A DNA stretch of 5,359 nucleotides, taken from Sphingomonas_R sp036387535. GTDB lineage: Bacteria; Pseudomonadota; Alphaproteobacteria; Sphingomonadales; Sphingomonadaceae. This document shows positions 1-5,359 of this stretch, one piece after another. A program made the position numbers and the translations under genes. The notes beneath the pieces are model-generated. The model searched no databases and was not told the origin of the DNA. It was given only the letters and a program-made list of their open reading frames with translations. The stretch covers positions 1-5,359 of the forward strand of contig NZ_DASVTO010000029.1 in NCBI RefSeq assembly GCF_036387535.1. The letters run 5' to 3'. Numbering within the stretch: position 1 is the stretch's first letter; the number at the start of each line of letters is the position of its first letter.

Positions 1-2
1 TG

Positions 3-1277
3 AAGGGCGGCCGCGACATCAGCTACTCCGCTATTCGCGACACGCTCGCGACAGAGTGCGAGCCGGAAGTGATGAGCGCGGAAGACCCGCTCTTCATCCT
101 CTACACCTCGGGCTCAACCGGAAAGCCCAAGGGCGTGCTGCACAGTTCGGGCGGCTATCTCGTCTGGGCGTCGATGACGCACCACTATGTCTTCGATTAC
201 CGCCCTGGCGACGTCTATTGGTGCGCGGCCGATGTCGGCTGGGTCACCGGCCACACCTATGTCGTCTATGGTGCGCTCGCCAACGGCGCCACTACGCTGA
301 TGTTCGAAGGCGTCCCCAACTATCCCGATTTCAGCCGCTTCTGGCAGGTGGTGGACCGGCACCAGGTGAGCATCTTCTATGCCGCCCCCACCGCGCTGCG
401 CGCGCTGATGCGCGAAGGCGACGACTGGGTCCACCGGACCGACCGCAGCTCGCTGCGCCTGCTCGGGACCGTCGGCGAACCGATCAATCCGGAAGCGTGG
501 AACTGGTATCACCGCGTCGTCGGCGGTGGGCGCTGCCCGATCATGGACACCTGGTGGCAGACCGAAACCGGCGGCGCCATGATCGCGCCGCTGCCCGGCG
601 CCACCGCGCTCAAACCCGGTTCGGCGACGAAGCCGCTGTTCGGCGTGCTGCCGCAACTGGTCGACGCCGATGGCGGCGTGCTCGACGGCGCGGCGGAGGG
701 CAATCTGGTCATCGCCGATAGCTGGCCGGGTCAGGCGCGCACGCTCTGGGGCGACCATGACCGCTTCTTCCAGACCTATTTCACGACCTATCCCGGCAAA
801 TATTTCACCGGCGACGGCTGCCGCCGCGATGCCGACGGCTATTACTGGATCACCGGGCGCGTCGATGACGTCATCAACGTCTCCGGCCACCGCATGGGCA
901 CGGCGGAGATCGAATCCGCGCTCGTCCTGCATCCCCAGGTCGCGGAAGCCGCGGTCGTCGGTTTCCCGCATGATCTGAAGGGCCAGGGCATCTACGCCTA
1001 TGTCACGCTGAACCAGGGGGTTGCCGGCGACGATGCACTGCGCAGGACACTGATCGCCTGGGTCCGCCAGGAAATCGGGCCGATCGCCACGCCGGACGCG
1101 ATCCAGTTCGCGCCCGCTCTGCCCAAGACCCGGTCCGGCAAGATCATGCGCCGCATCCTGCGCAAGATCGCGGAGGGCGACATCGGTTCACTGGGCGACG
1201 TCTCCACCCTGGCCGATCCCGCCGTGGTCGACGATCTCACCGCCAACCGCATCGATCACGGCGCGCCGGTCGCCTGA
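3..1277 (+). CDS. acs: Acetyl-CoA synthetase (AMP-forming), C-terminal 424 residues; 5' end outside the window
   Basis: This enzyme activates acetate to acetyl-CoA through an acetyl-AMP intermediate in the cytoplasm, feeding the TCA and glyoxylate cycles. The frame is open to the left edge with no start, so about 225-230 N-terminal residues are missing compared with the usual ~650. Visible motifs of the ANL adenylate-forming family are the phosphate-binding loop YTSGSTGKPKGV (from 102), DTWWQTETGG (546-575; the second Trp is typical of acetyl- rather than propionyl-specific enzymes), YFTGDG with the ribose-binding Asp (801-818), GRVDDVINVSGHR (855-893) and the C-terminal PKTRSGKIMRR. The Lys codon at 1140-1142 in that last motif is the catalytic lysine, which is reversibly acetylated by Pat-type enzymes in well-studied relatives. 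The ending around STLADPAVVDDL is also typical. The reading frame is intact through TGA at 1275. The gene converges on the MFS gene and is probably unrelated to the sugar locus. Propionyl-CoA synthetase is a less likely alternative. Confidence 0.95.
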   Translation, partial: KGGRDISYSAIRDTLATECEPEVMSAEDPLFILYTSGSTGKPKGVLHSSGGYLVWASMTHHYVFDYRPGDVYWCAADVGWVTGHTYVVYGALANGATTLMFEGVPNYPDFSRFWQVVDRHQVSIFYAAPTALRALMREGDDWVHRTDRSSLRLLGTVGEPINPEAWNWYHRVVGGGRCPIMDTWWQTETGGAMIAPLPGATALKPGSATKPLFGVLPQLVDADGGVLDGAAEGNLVIADSWPGQARTLWGDHDRFFQTYFTTYPGKYFTGDGCRRDADGYYWITGRVDDVINVSGHRMGTAEIESALVLHPQVAEAAVVGFPHDLKGQGIYAYVTLNQGVAGDDALRRTLIAWVRQEIGPIATPDAIQFAPALPKTRSGKIMRRILRKIAEGDIGSLGDVSTLADPAVVDDLTANRIDHGAPVA

Positions 1278-1284
1278 TCGCCGG

Positions 1285-1316
1285 CCGTGTGCGCCCGCGC
1301 ATCCGGGCGCACACGG
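1285..1316. terminator. Perfect 13-bp inverted repeat, probable bidirectional terminator
   Basis: The left arm CCGTGTGCGCCCG (1285-1297) and right arm CGGGCGCACACGG (1304-1316) pair perfectly around the 6-nt loop CGCATC. The repeat starts 7 bp after the acs stop codon and ends 19 bp before the end of the convergent MFS gene, where a shared terminator is expected. Neither side has a real T tract (only TT follows on the plus strand), so it is not a textbook intrinsic terminator. It could also act as an RNA-stabilising 3' hairpin for either transcript. Confidence 0.75.
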
Positions 1317-1335
1317 TTGCGGTCGGCGGCCCGCG

Positions 1336-2814
1336 CTACGCCGCGCGCGGCAACCGCATCATCATGCCCGCCGCCAGCAGCATCACCGCCGCCGCAATCG
1401 CCATCGCCCACACCGGATCGCCGGGAAAGAAGGCCCGCGCCACCTGCCCCATCGCCGCCGATACGATCAGCTGCGGCAACACGATGAAGATATTGAACAA
1501 TCCCATATACACGCCCAGCTTGGCCGGCGGCAGCGCGCCCGACAGCATGGCATAGGGCATCGTCAGGATCGACGACCACGCGATCCCGATCAGCACCATC
1601 GCGCCCAACAGCAGATACGCATCACGCACCAGCAGGAACGCCGCAAATCCCGCCGCCCCCGCAACCAGCCCCAGGATATGGGTGTCGCGCCGCCCGATCC
1701 GTGCCGCCAGCCGCGGCAACACGAACGCCCACAGCGTCGCCACGCCGTTATAGACGGCAAACAGCACGCCGACCCAGTTGGCGCCGTCATTATAGGCCGC
1801 GCCGCTGGTATCGGTCGCGCCGAATACACGCTGCGTCACGATCGGCGTGGTGTAGATCCACATGATGAACAGCGCGGACCAGGTGCAGAATTGTACCAGC
1901 GCCAGCTTGCGCATCGTCGCCGGCATGTCGGCCAGGTCCGCGATGATCTGCGGCAGGACGCTGTCGGTCCGGCCTCGCGCCACCATCGCGGCACTGGCGA
2001 GGTGCGCCACACCGAACCCGATCAGCCCGAACCCGAGCAGATAGACCGGACGATCCAGCCCGAACCGCGCCACACCCGCCACCACGATCGCGCCCGCCGC
2101 GATCCACAACGGCGCCTGCCGTCCGCCGGCCGTCACCGCGCGCCGCACGGGCGCGGCCTCCACGCCGTCCGCGTCGAACGCCGCCAGTTCGGCCGGGGGA
2201 TATTCCCGCGTGGTCGCAACCGTCCACAGCACCGCGATCAGCAACGCCGCGCCGCCGATATAGAAACCATAGCGGACCGACGCCGGGATCATGCCCGCCG
2301 CAGCCACATTCTCCACGCCGAAGCCATCCGTCAGGATCAGCGGCGCCAGGCTGCCGACCACCGCCCCCGCGCCGATGAACGCGGTTTGGAACGCATAGCC
2401 CGCGGTCCGCTGCGACCGGTTCAGCATGTCGCCGACGAACGCGCGGAACGGTTCCATCGCGACGTTCAACGATCCGTCCAGCAACCACAGCAGTACCGCC
2501 GCAACCCAGAGGATCGGGGCGTTCGGCATCGCGATCAGCGCCAGCGTCGCCAGCACCGCCCCCGCCAGGAAATAGGGCCGCCGCCGCCCCAGCGGTCCCC
2601 ATGTCCGGTCGCTATAATGGCCGATCACCGGCTGAACGATCAGGCCGGTCAGCGGCGCCGCGATCCACAGCAACGGCAGGTCGTCGATCGACGTGCCCAG
2701 GGACTGGAAGATCCGGCTGACATTCGCGTTCTGCAACGCGAACCCGATCTGGATCCCGAAGAAGCCGAACGAGATGTTCCACAGGCTGCGAAAGCCCTGT
2801 CTGGGTTTGTCCAT
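1336..2814 (-). CDS. MFS sugar transporter, SLC45/GPH (sucrose/maltose porter-like) type
   Basis: This is a predicted inner-membrane, probably proton-coupled, importer of a di- or oligosaccharide. The 492-residue protein has an N-terminal half with six hydrophobic segments (about 12-32, 46-65, 80-98, 101-120, 140-161, 182-201). The loop after the second segment carries GHYSDRTWGPLGRRRPY (65-81), the MFS motif A variant seen in SLC45 and plant sucrose-transporter relatives. The C-terminal half has six more (about 303-326, 346-367, 378-396, 400-423, 434-456, 468-486), with a motif A echo at RIGRR (372-376). Between the halves lie a charged stretch (203-233) and two further hydrophobic segments (236-250, 257-279), giving about 14 in all. 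The start at 2814 has AAGGA at 2825-2821, 6 nt upstream. The gene starts 12 bp after the lacI-type stop, so co-transcription is likely. Caulobacter MalY and Xanthomonas SuxC are the closest functional analogues I can name; maltooligosaccharide or sucrose is inferred from context only. Confidence 0.9.
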   Translation of the reverse strand: MDKPRQGFRSLWNISFGFFGIQIGFALQNANVSRIFQSLGTSIDDLPLLWIAAPLTGLIVQPVIGHYSDRTWGPLGRRRPYFLAGAVLATLALIAMPNAPILWVAAVLLWLLDGSLNVAMEPFRAFVGDMLNRSQRTAGYAFQTAFIGAGAVVGSLAPLILTDGFGVENVAAAGMIPASVRYGFYIGGAALLIAVLWTVATTREYPPAELAAFDADGVEAAPVRRAVTAGGRQAPLWIAAGAIVVAGVARFGLDRPVYLLGFGLIGFGVAHLASAAMVARGRTDSVLPQIIADLADMPATMRKLALVQFCTWSALFIMWIYTTPIVTQRVFGATDTSGAAYNDGANWVGVLFAVYNGVATLWAFVLPRLAARIGRRDTHILGLVAGAAGFAAFLLVRDAYLLLGAMVLIGIAWSSILTMPYAMLSGALPPAKLGVYMGLFNIFIVLPQLIVSAAMGQVARAFFPGDPVWAMAIAAAVMLLAAGMMMRLPRAA

Positions 2815-2826
2815 CGATGGTCCTTG

Positions 2827-3858
2827 CTAGGGCTGCGGAGTGCCGGATGATCGCCGGACGACCAGGTGCGTGGGCAGGACCCGGCTGTCGACCGGTTCGC
2901 CCCGTACCCGCGCCAGCAGCATGTCGACCAGCCGGCGCCCGGCCACGCCGACGTCCTGCGCCACCGTCGTCAGCGGCGGATTAGCCAGGCCCGCCGCCGG
3001 AATATCGTCGAACCCTACCAGCGCGATCGCGTCCGGCACGGTCAGCCCCGCTTCGGCCAGTACGCGCATCGCGGCCAGCGCGATCATGTCGCTGGCGGCC
3101 ACGATCGCGTCGAATGCCACCCCGCGGGCCAGCAATTGCCGTGCGGCCCGGGTGCCGTCCTCCTCGGTCGAAATCGCATCGACCTGCAACCGCGGATCGA
3201 CGGTCAGCCCGGCGTCCGACAGCGCTTCGGCATAGCCGCGATGCCGGTCCTGGAACTCGGGATAATGATGCGTCGCATCGCCCAGGAACGCGATCCGCGT
3301 CCGCCCGTGCGCGATCAGGTGACGGGTCGCGGCATGCCCGCCGGCCACATTGTCGCACCCCACGGTCAGCCCGGGCTGCCCCGCGCGTACCGATCCCCAG
3401 CGCACGAAATGCGTTCCCTGCGCCACCAGCTGATCCAGCCGCGCGCGATAGGCGGCATAATCGCCATAGCCCAGCAGGATCACGCCGTCCGCGCGGTGGC
3501 TATCCTCATAATCGACATGCCAGTCGCTCGACATCTGCTGGAACGATATCAGCAGGTCATATCCCTCCGCCGCGCACGCCGACATGATCGATCCCAACAT
3601 GCCCAGGAAGAACGGGTTGACCACCGTGTCGTCGGGCGACGGATCACGGAACAGCAGCAGCGCCAGCGTGCGGGTCTGCCCGCTGCGCAGGTTCGATGCC
3701 GCGCGGTCCACCGTGTAATGCAGCTGGTGCGCGATCGCCTCGATCCGCTTGCGGGTCGCCATGCTGACCGTCGGGCTGCCGCGCAGCGCGCGAGACACCG
3801 TCGGCTGCGACACGCCGGCCAGTTGCGCGATATCGAAGGAGGTCGGCTTGCGCTGCAT
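2827..3858 (-). CDS. LacI/GalR-family transcriptional regulator of the sugar-uptake locus
   Basis: This is a predicted sugar-responsive DNA-binding protein, most likely a repressor, of 343 residues (typical family length). The N-terminal helix-turn-helix is FDIAQLAGVSQPTVSRALRG (8-27). The hinge helix DRAASNLRSG (51-60) has Leu57 at the position of LacI Leu56, which wedges into the central CpG of the operator. The periplasmic-binding-protein-like effector domain follows (about 63-335), with CDNVAGG (168-174), RHRGY (205-209; the second Arg, R207, matches the LacI inducer-contacting Arg), AASDMIALA (254-262; Asp257 matches the sugar-binding Asp) and VGFDDIP (281-287). The start at 3858 is preferred because it follows a strong purine-rich ribosome binding site and places the helix-turn-helix at residue 8. 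An upstream in-frame start at 3906 would add 16 arginine-rich residues without family support. The gene lies upstream of the MFS gene on the same strand and divergent from the TonB receptor, so control of both is likely. The sugar is unknown; maltose- and sucrose-type relatives are the best guess. Confidence 0.93.
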   Translation of the reverse strand: MQRKPTSFDIAQLAGVSQPTVSRALRGSPTVSMATRKRIEAIAHQLHYTVDRAASNLRSGQTRTLALLLFRDPSPDDTVVNPFFLGMLGSIMSACAAEGYDLLISFQQMSSDWHVDYEDSHRADGVILLGYGDYAAYRARLDQLVAQGTHFVRWGSVRAGQPGLTVGCDNVAGGHAATRHLIAHGRTRIAFLGDATHHYPEFQDRHRGYAEALSDAGLTVDPRLQVDAISTEEDGTRAARQLLARGVAFDAIVAASDMIALAAMRVLAEAGLTVPDAIALVGFDDIPAAGLANPPLTTVAQDVGVAGRRLVDMLLARVRGEPVDSRVLPTHLVVRRSSGTPQP

Positions 3859-3867
3859 GATGTCCGG

Positions 3868-3878
3868 CCCTCCTCCCC
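3868..3878 (-). promoter_or_regulatory. Ribosome binding site that decides the LacI-type gene start
   Basis: On the minus strand this reads GGGGAGGAGGG. It contains two overlapping GGAGG cores, 10 and 13 nt before the ATG at 3858. This is the best Shine-Dalgarno match near either candidate start and lies inside the 16-codon extension that the longer reading would require, so it argues for the shorter protein. Confidence 0.7.
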
Positions 3879-3985
3879 ACCGTCTGACGCGGCACCGGGA
3901 GGACACCCTATTCCCCGCGGCACGTCAACGCCCATCGCTGCGCCGGCTGTGTCCATGGCGGCACACGCGCCGCTCTGCCCGCTGA

Positions 3986-3993
3986 ATACGTAT
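3986..3993. promoter_or_regulatory. Candidate LacI-family operator (palindrome ATACGTAT)
   Basis: ATACGTAT is a perfect 8-bp palindrome centred on CG, within GAATACGTATGC. LacI/GalR operators are typically short palindromes with a central CpG opened by the hinge-helix leucine, which the neighbouring regulator retains. It sits near the middle of the divergent region, 128 bp from the regulator start and 101 bp from the receptor start, and is an A/T-rich spot in otherwise GC-rich DNA. The flanks beyond 8 bp are mostly asymmetric (one further G-C pair two bases out), so support is moderate. That it binds this regulator is an inference. Confidence 0.45.
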
Positions 3994-4045
3994 GCGCTTT
4001 GCTTGGCTTTGGCGGTCGCGAAATCCATTGCGGCCACATCGTCAT

Positions 4046-4074
4046 GTCCCGACACGCTCGAAGAAGCGCGGGAC
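4046..4074 (+). other. Possible hairpin in the 5' leader of the TonB-receptor mRNA
   Basis: GTCCCG (4046-4051) pairs with CGGGAC (4069-4074), and inside it CGCT (4055-4058) pairs with AGCG (4065-4068), leaving a 3-nt bulge ACA and a 6-nt loop. It ends 6 nt before the GAGGGG ribosome binding site at 4081. It could affect translation or mRNA stability, or be chance pairing in GC-rich DNA. Whether it is transcribed depends on the unknown start site. Confidence 0.3.
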
Positions 4075-4093
4075 GAAACAGAGGGGAATTGAA

Positions 4094-5359
4094 ATGCGCC
4101 TGCCCGTCCGATCGCCATCCGCCCGCCGCACCGCGTTCGCGCTCCACGCCAGCGCCGGCGCGCTTGCCGCCGCGCTGCTGCTCGCCGGCACCGCCCAGGC
4201 GCAGGACGCCGCGGGCGATGCCGCCACCCCTGCTGTGGACGAAGGCTCGGAAGTCATCGTCACCGGCTTCCGCTCCAGCCTGCGCAACGCGATCCAGGTG
4301 AAGCGCAACCTCGATGTCGTCGCGGAGATCGTCTCGGCGGAGGATATCGGCCGCCTGCCCGACGTCTCGATCGCGGAATCGCTGGCCCGTCTGCCCGGCG
4401 TCACCTCGCAACGCACCGGCGGCCAGGCATCGGCCATCAACATCCGCGGCCTCAGCCAGGATCTCGTATCCGCCACGCTCAACGGCCGGGAACAGGTCGC
4501 GACCTCCGGCAACCGCGTGATCGAATTCGATCAATATCCGTCCGAACTCGTCAACCAGGCGGCGGTCTACAAATCGCCGAAGGCGTCGCAGATCGAAGGC
4601 GGCGTCGCCGGCAAGGTCGAACTCAGCACCGCCCGCCCGCTCAGCATTCCCGGCACGACGCTGGTCAGCGTCAATGTCCGCGGGGTCTTCAACGATCGCG
4701 CGGAACAGAATCCGGATGCCGACCGCTTCGGCTATCGCGCCAGCGCCTCGTTCCAGACCAAGCTCTTGGACGATACGCTCGGCCTCGCCATCGGCTATGC
4801 GCGGCTGCGCCAGGCGAACGTCGCCACCCGCTTCGTCGGCTATGACTATACCGCGACCGGCGCGAACGGCAGCCCGGCCGCCCGCGATCTGGACAGGAAC
4901 GGCGTGGCCGACGCGATCGGCTATGGCTTCGAAGCGGTGCAGGCCGGCGGCAACGAAACCCGCGACGGCGTACTGGGCAGCATCCAGTATGAGCCGACCG
5001 ACACGTTCCGTGTCCTGGTCGACGGCTATTATTCGCGGTTCAAGTCCGACGTCTATCGCCGCGGCATCCGCATCGAAAATCTGCAGCAGACCAGCAGCAG
5101 CCTGACCAATCCGACCGTCGTCAACAATGCCATTGTCGGCGGCACGGTTTCGGGCATCCGCACGCGCACCGTGCAACAGGATGAGAACCGGCTCGACCGG
5201 CTCTACACGCTTGGTGGCAATGTCCAGAAGGATGTCGGACCGGTCACCTTCACCGTCGACGGCTCCTATTCGCGCGCGTCCAGCTTCTTCAACAATTCGG
5301 GCCTGGACGATAACGGGACCACCACCGCCAACCCGACCACCGCAACCTACCTGCTCGAT
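4094..5359 (+). CDS. TonB-dependent outer-membrane receptor, carbohydrate type; N-terminal 422 residues, 3' end outside the window
   Basis: This is a predicted outer-membrane active transporter for a saccharide, energised by TonB-ExbB-ExbD. The frame runs open to the right edge; such receptors usually have about 900-1000 residues, so over half is missing. The start ATG at 4094 follows GAGGGG (4081-4086) with a 7-nt spacer. Residues 1-36 form a signal peptide: Arg-rich start, hydrophobic core about 21-32, likely cleavage after AQA (34-36). A short acidic linker leads to the TonB-box-like SEVIVTGFR (52-60). The plug domain follows (about 61-185) with SSLRNAIQVKR, SAEDIGRLPDVSIAESLARL (81-100), PGV, INIRGL (115-120), LNGRE (129-133) and VYKSP (158-162), ending near IEGGVAGKVELSTARPL (167-183). 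Aromatic-rich alternating strands of the barrel then begin. The plug wording matches the TonB-Xanth-Caul subfamily (TIGR01782) as I know it. No STN signalling domain is present. The divergent LacI and MFS genes suggest a maltooligosaccharide or sucrose-like substrate, by analogy with Caulobacter MalA and Xanthomonas SuxA. Confidence 0.93.
   Translation, partial: MRLPVRSPSARRTAFALHASAGALAAALLLAGTAQAQDAAGDAATPAVDEGSEVIVTGFRSSLRNAIQVKRNLDVVAEIVSAEDIGRLPDVSIAESLARLPGVTSQRTGGQASAINIRGLSQDLVSATLNGREQVATSGNRVIEFDQYPSELVNQAAVYKSPKASQIEGGVAGKVELSTARPLSIPGTTLVSVNVRGVFNDRAEQNPDADRFGYRASASFQTKLLDDTLGLAIGYARLRQANVATRFVGYDYTATGANGSPAARDLDRNGVADAIGYGFEAVQAGGNETRDGVLGSIQYEPTDTFRVLVDGYYSRFKSDVYRRGIRIENLQQTSSSLTNPTVVNNAIVGGTVSGIRTRTVQQDENRLDRLYTLGGNVQKDVGPVTFTVDGSYSRASSFFNNSGLDDNGTTTANPTTATYLLD

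Larger units (their letters stand above)
3859..4093. other. Divergent intergenic region between the regulator and TonB-receptor genes
   Basis: These 235 bp separate two genes transcribed away from each other and should hold both promoters and the operator(s). The clearest element is the ATACGTAT palindrome at 3986-3993. On the minus strand, TTGACG (3928-3923) could be a -35 box for the regulator, but no good -10 lies 16-18 nt further on. On the plus strand, TTGCTT (3999-4004) and TTGGCT (4003-4008) are weak -35 candidates with no convincing -10. A bulged hairpin at 4046-4074 precedes the receptor ribosome binding site. No small gene is supported here. Confidence 0.6.

Noticed and set aside
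114..971. 285-codon open frame antisense to acs
   Set aside because: It is the complement of the conserved acetyl-CoA synthetase core, with no domain of its own.
1678..2850. 390-codon open frame on the plus strand antisense to the MFS gene
   Set aside because: The product is dominated by Arg, Gln, His and Pro, which is the signature of a reversed membrane-protein gene. It has no family motifs, and the opposite strand encodes an unmistakable transporter.
3859..3906. 16-residue N-terminal extension of the LacI-type regulator (start at 3906)
   Set aside because: It would push the helix-turn-helix away from the N-terminus, which is unusual in the family, and would place the strong Shine-Dalgarno of the 3858 start inside the coding sequence.
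3948..3966. Second operator candidate TGTGTCCATGGCGGCACAC
   Set aside because: The GTGT/ACAC arms and the inner CCATGG palindrome do not share a centre of symmetry, so it is not a true palindrome, and there is no central CpG.
2866..4092. 408-codon open frame antisense to the LacI-type gene
   Set aside because: It is low-complexity, Arg/Gln/His-rich and motif-free. The opposite strand has a complete helix-turn-helix and effector-binding domain.
3908..5176. 422-codon open frame antisense to the TonB-receptor gene
   Set aside because: Its translation is rich in Ala, Arg, Asp and Gly with no recognisable domain. It lies opposite the receptor's clear signal peptide and plug and overlaps the divergent region. 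Long antisense frames are expected from strong third-position G/C bias.
1..5359. Mobile elements, CRISPR arrays, tRNA or rRNA genes
   Set aside because: I saw no transposase or integrase motifs, no regularly spaced direct repeats and no tRNA-like cloverleaf. Nearly all of the window is accounted for by four protein-coding genes.

Overview
The window reads as GC-rich alphaproteobacterial DNA. It most resembles a sphingomonad (Sphingomonas or a relative), with Caulobacterales as the alternative. The basis is recognition by eye: strong G/C bias at third codon positions, a TonB-dependent receptor of the Xanthomonas/Caulobacter/Sphingomonas carbohydrate type, and a LacI-regulator plus SLC45-like transporter pair typical of these groups. 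No database search was run.

Layout. (1) 1-1277, plus strand: the last two thirds of an acetyl-CoA synthetase gene (acs), cut by the left edge. (2) 1278-1335: a short convergent gap holding a perfect 13-bp inverted repeat that fits a two-way terminator. (3) 1336-2814, minus strand: an MFS sugar transporter of the SLC45/GPH (sucrose/maltose porter-like) type. (4) 2827-3858, minus strand: a LacI-family repressor 12 bp upstream of the transporter, almost certainly in one operon with it. (5) 3859-4093: a 235-bp divergent intergenic region with a candidate LacI operator and a possible leader hairpin. (6) 4094-5359, plus strand: the N-terminal 422 residues of a TonB-dependent outer-membrane receptor, cut by the right edge.

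How the genes may work together. Genes 3, 4 and 6 look like a small saccharide-uptake locus. The receptor would bring an oligosaccharide across the outer membrane with TonB energy, the MFS protein would carry it across the inner membrane, and the LacI protein would sense the sugar or a derivative and control both divergent units. The layout recalls the Caulobacter mal locus (TonB receptor malA, transporter malY, regulator malI) and the Xanthomonas sux locus (suxA, suxC, suxR). A maltooligosaccharide or sucrose-like alpha-glucoside is therefore the best guess, but no glycosidase lies in the window to decide. The acs gene faces the locus tail to tail and is probably unrelated.

No novel system is evident. 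The points most worth checking are the operator candidate, an apparent extra hydrophobic hairpin in the middle of the transporter, and the terminator.
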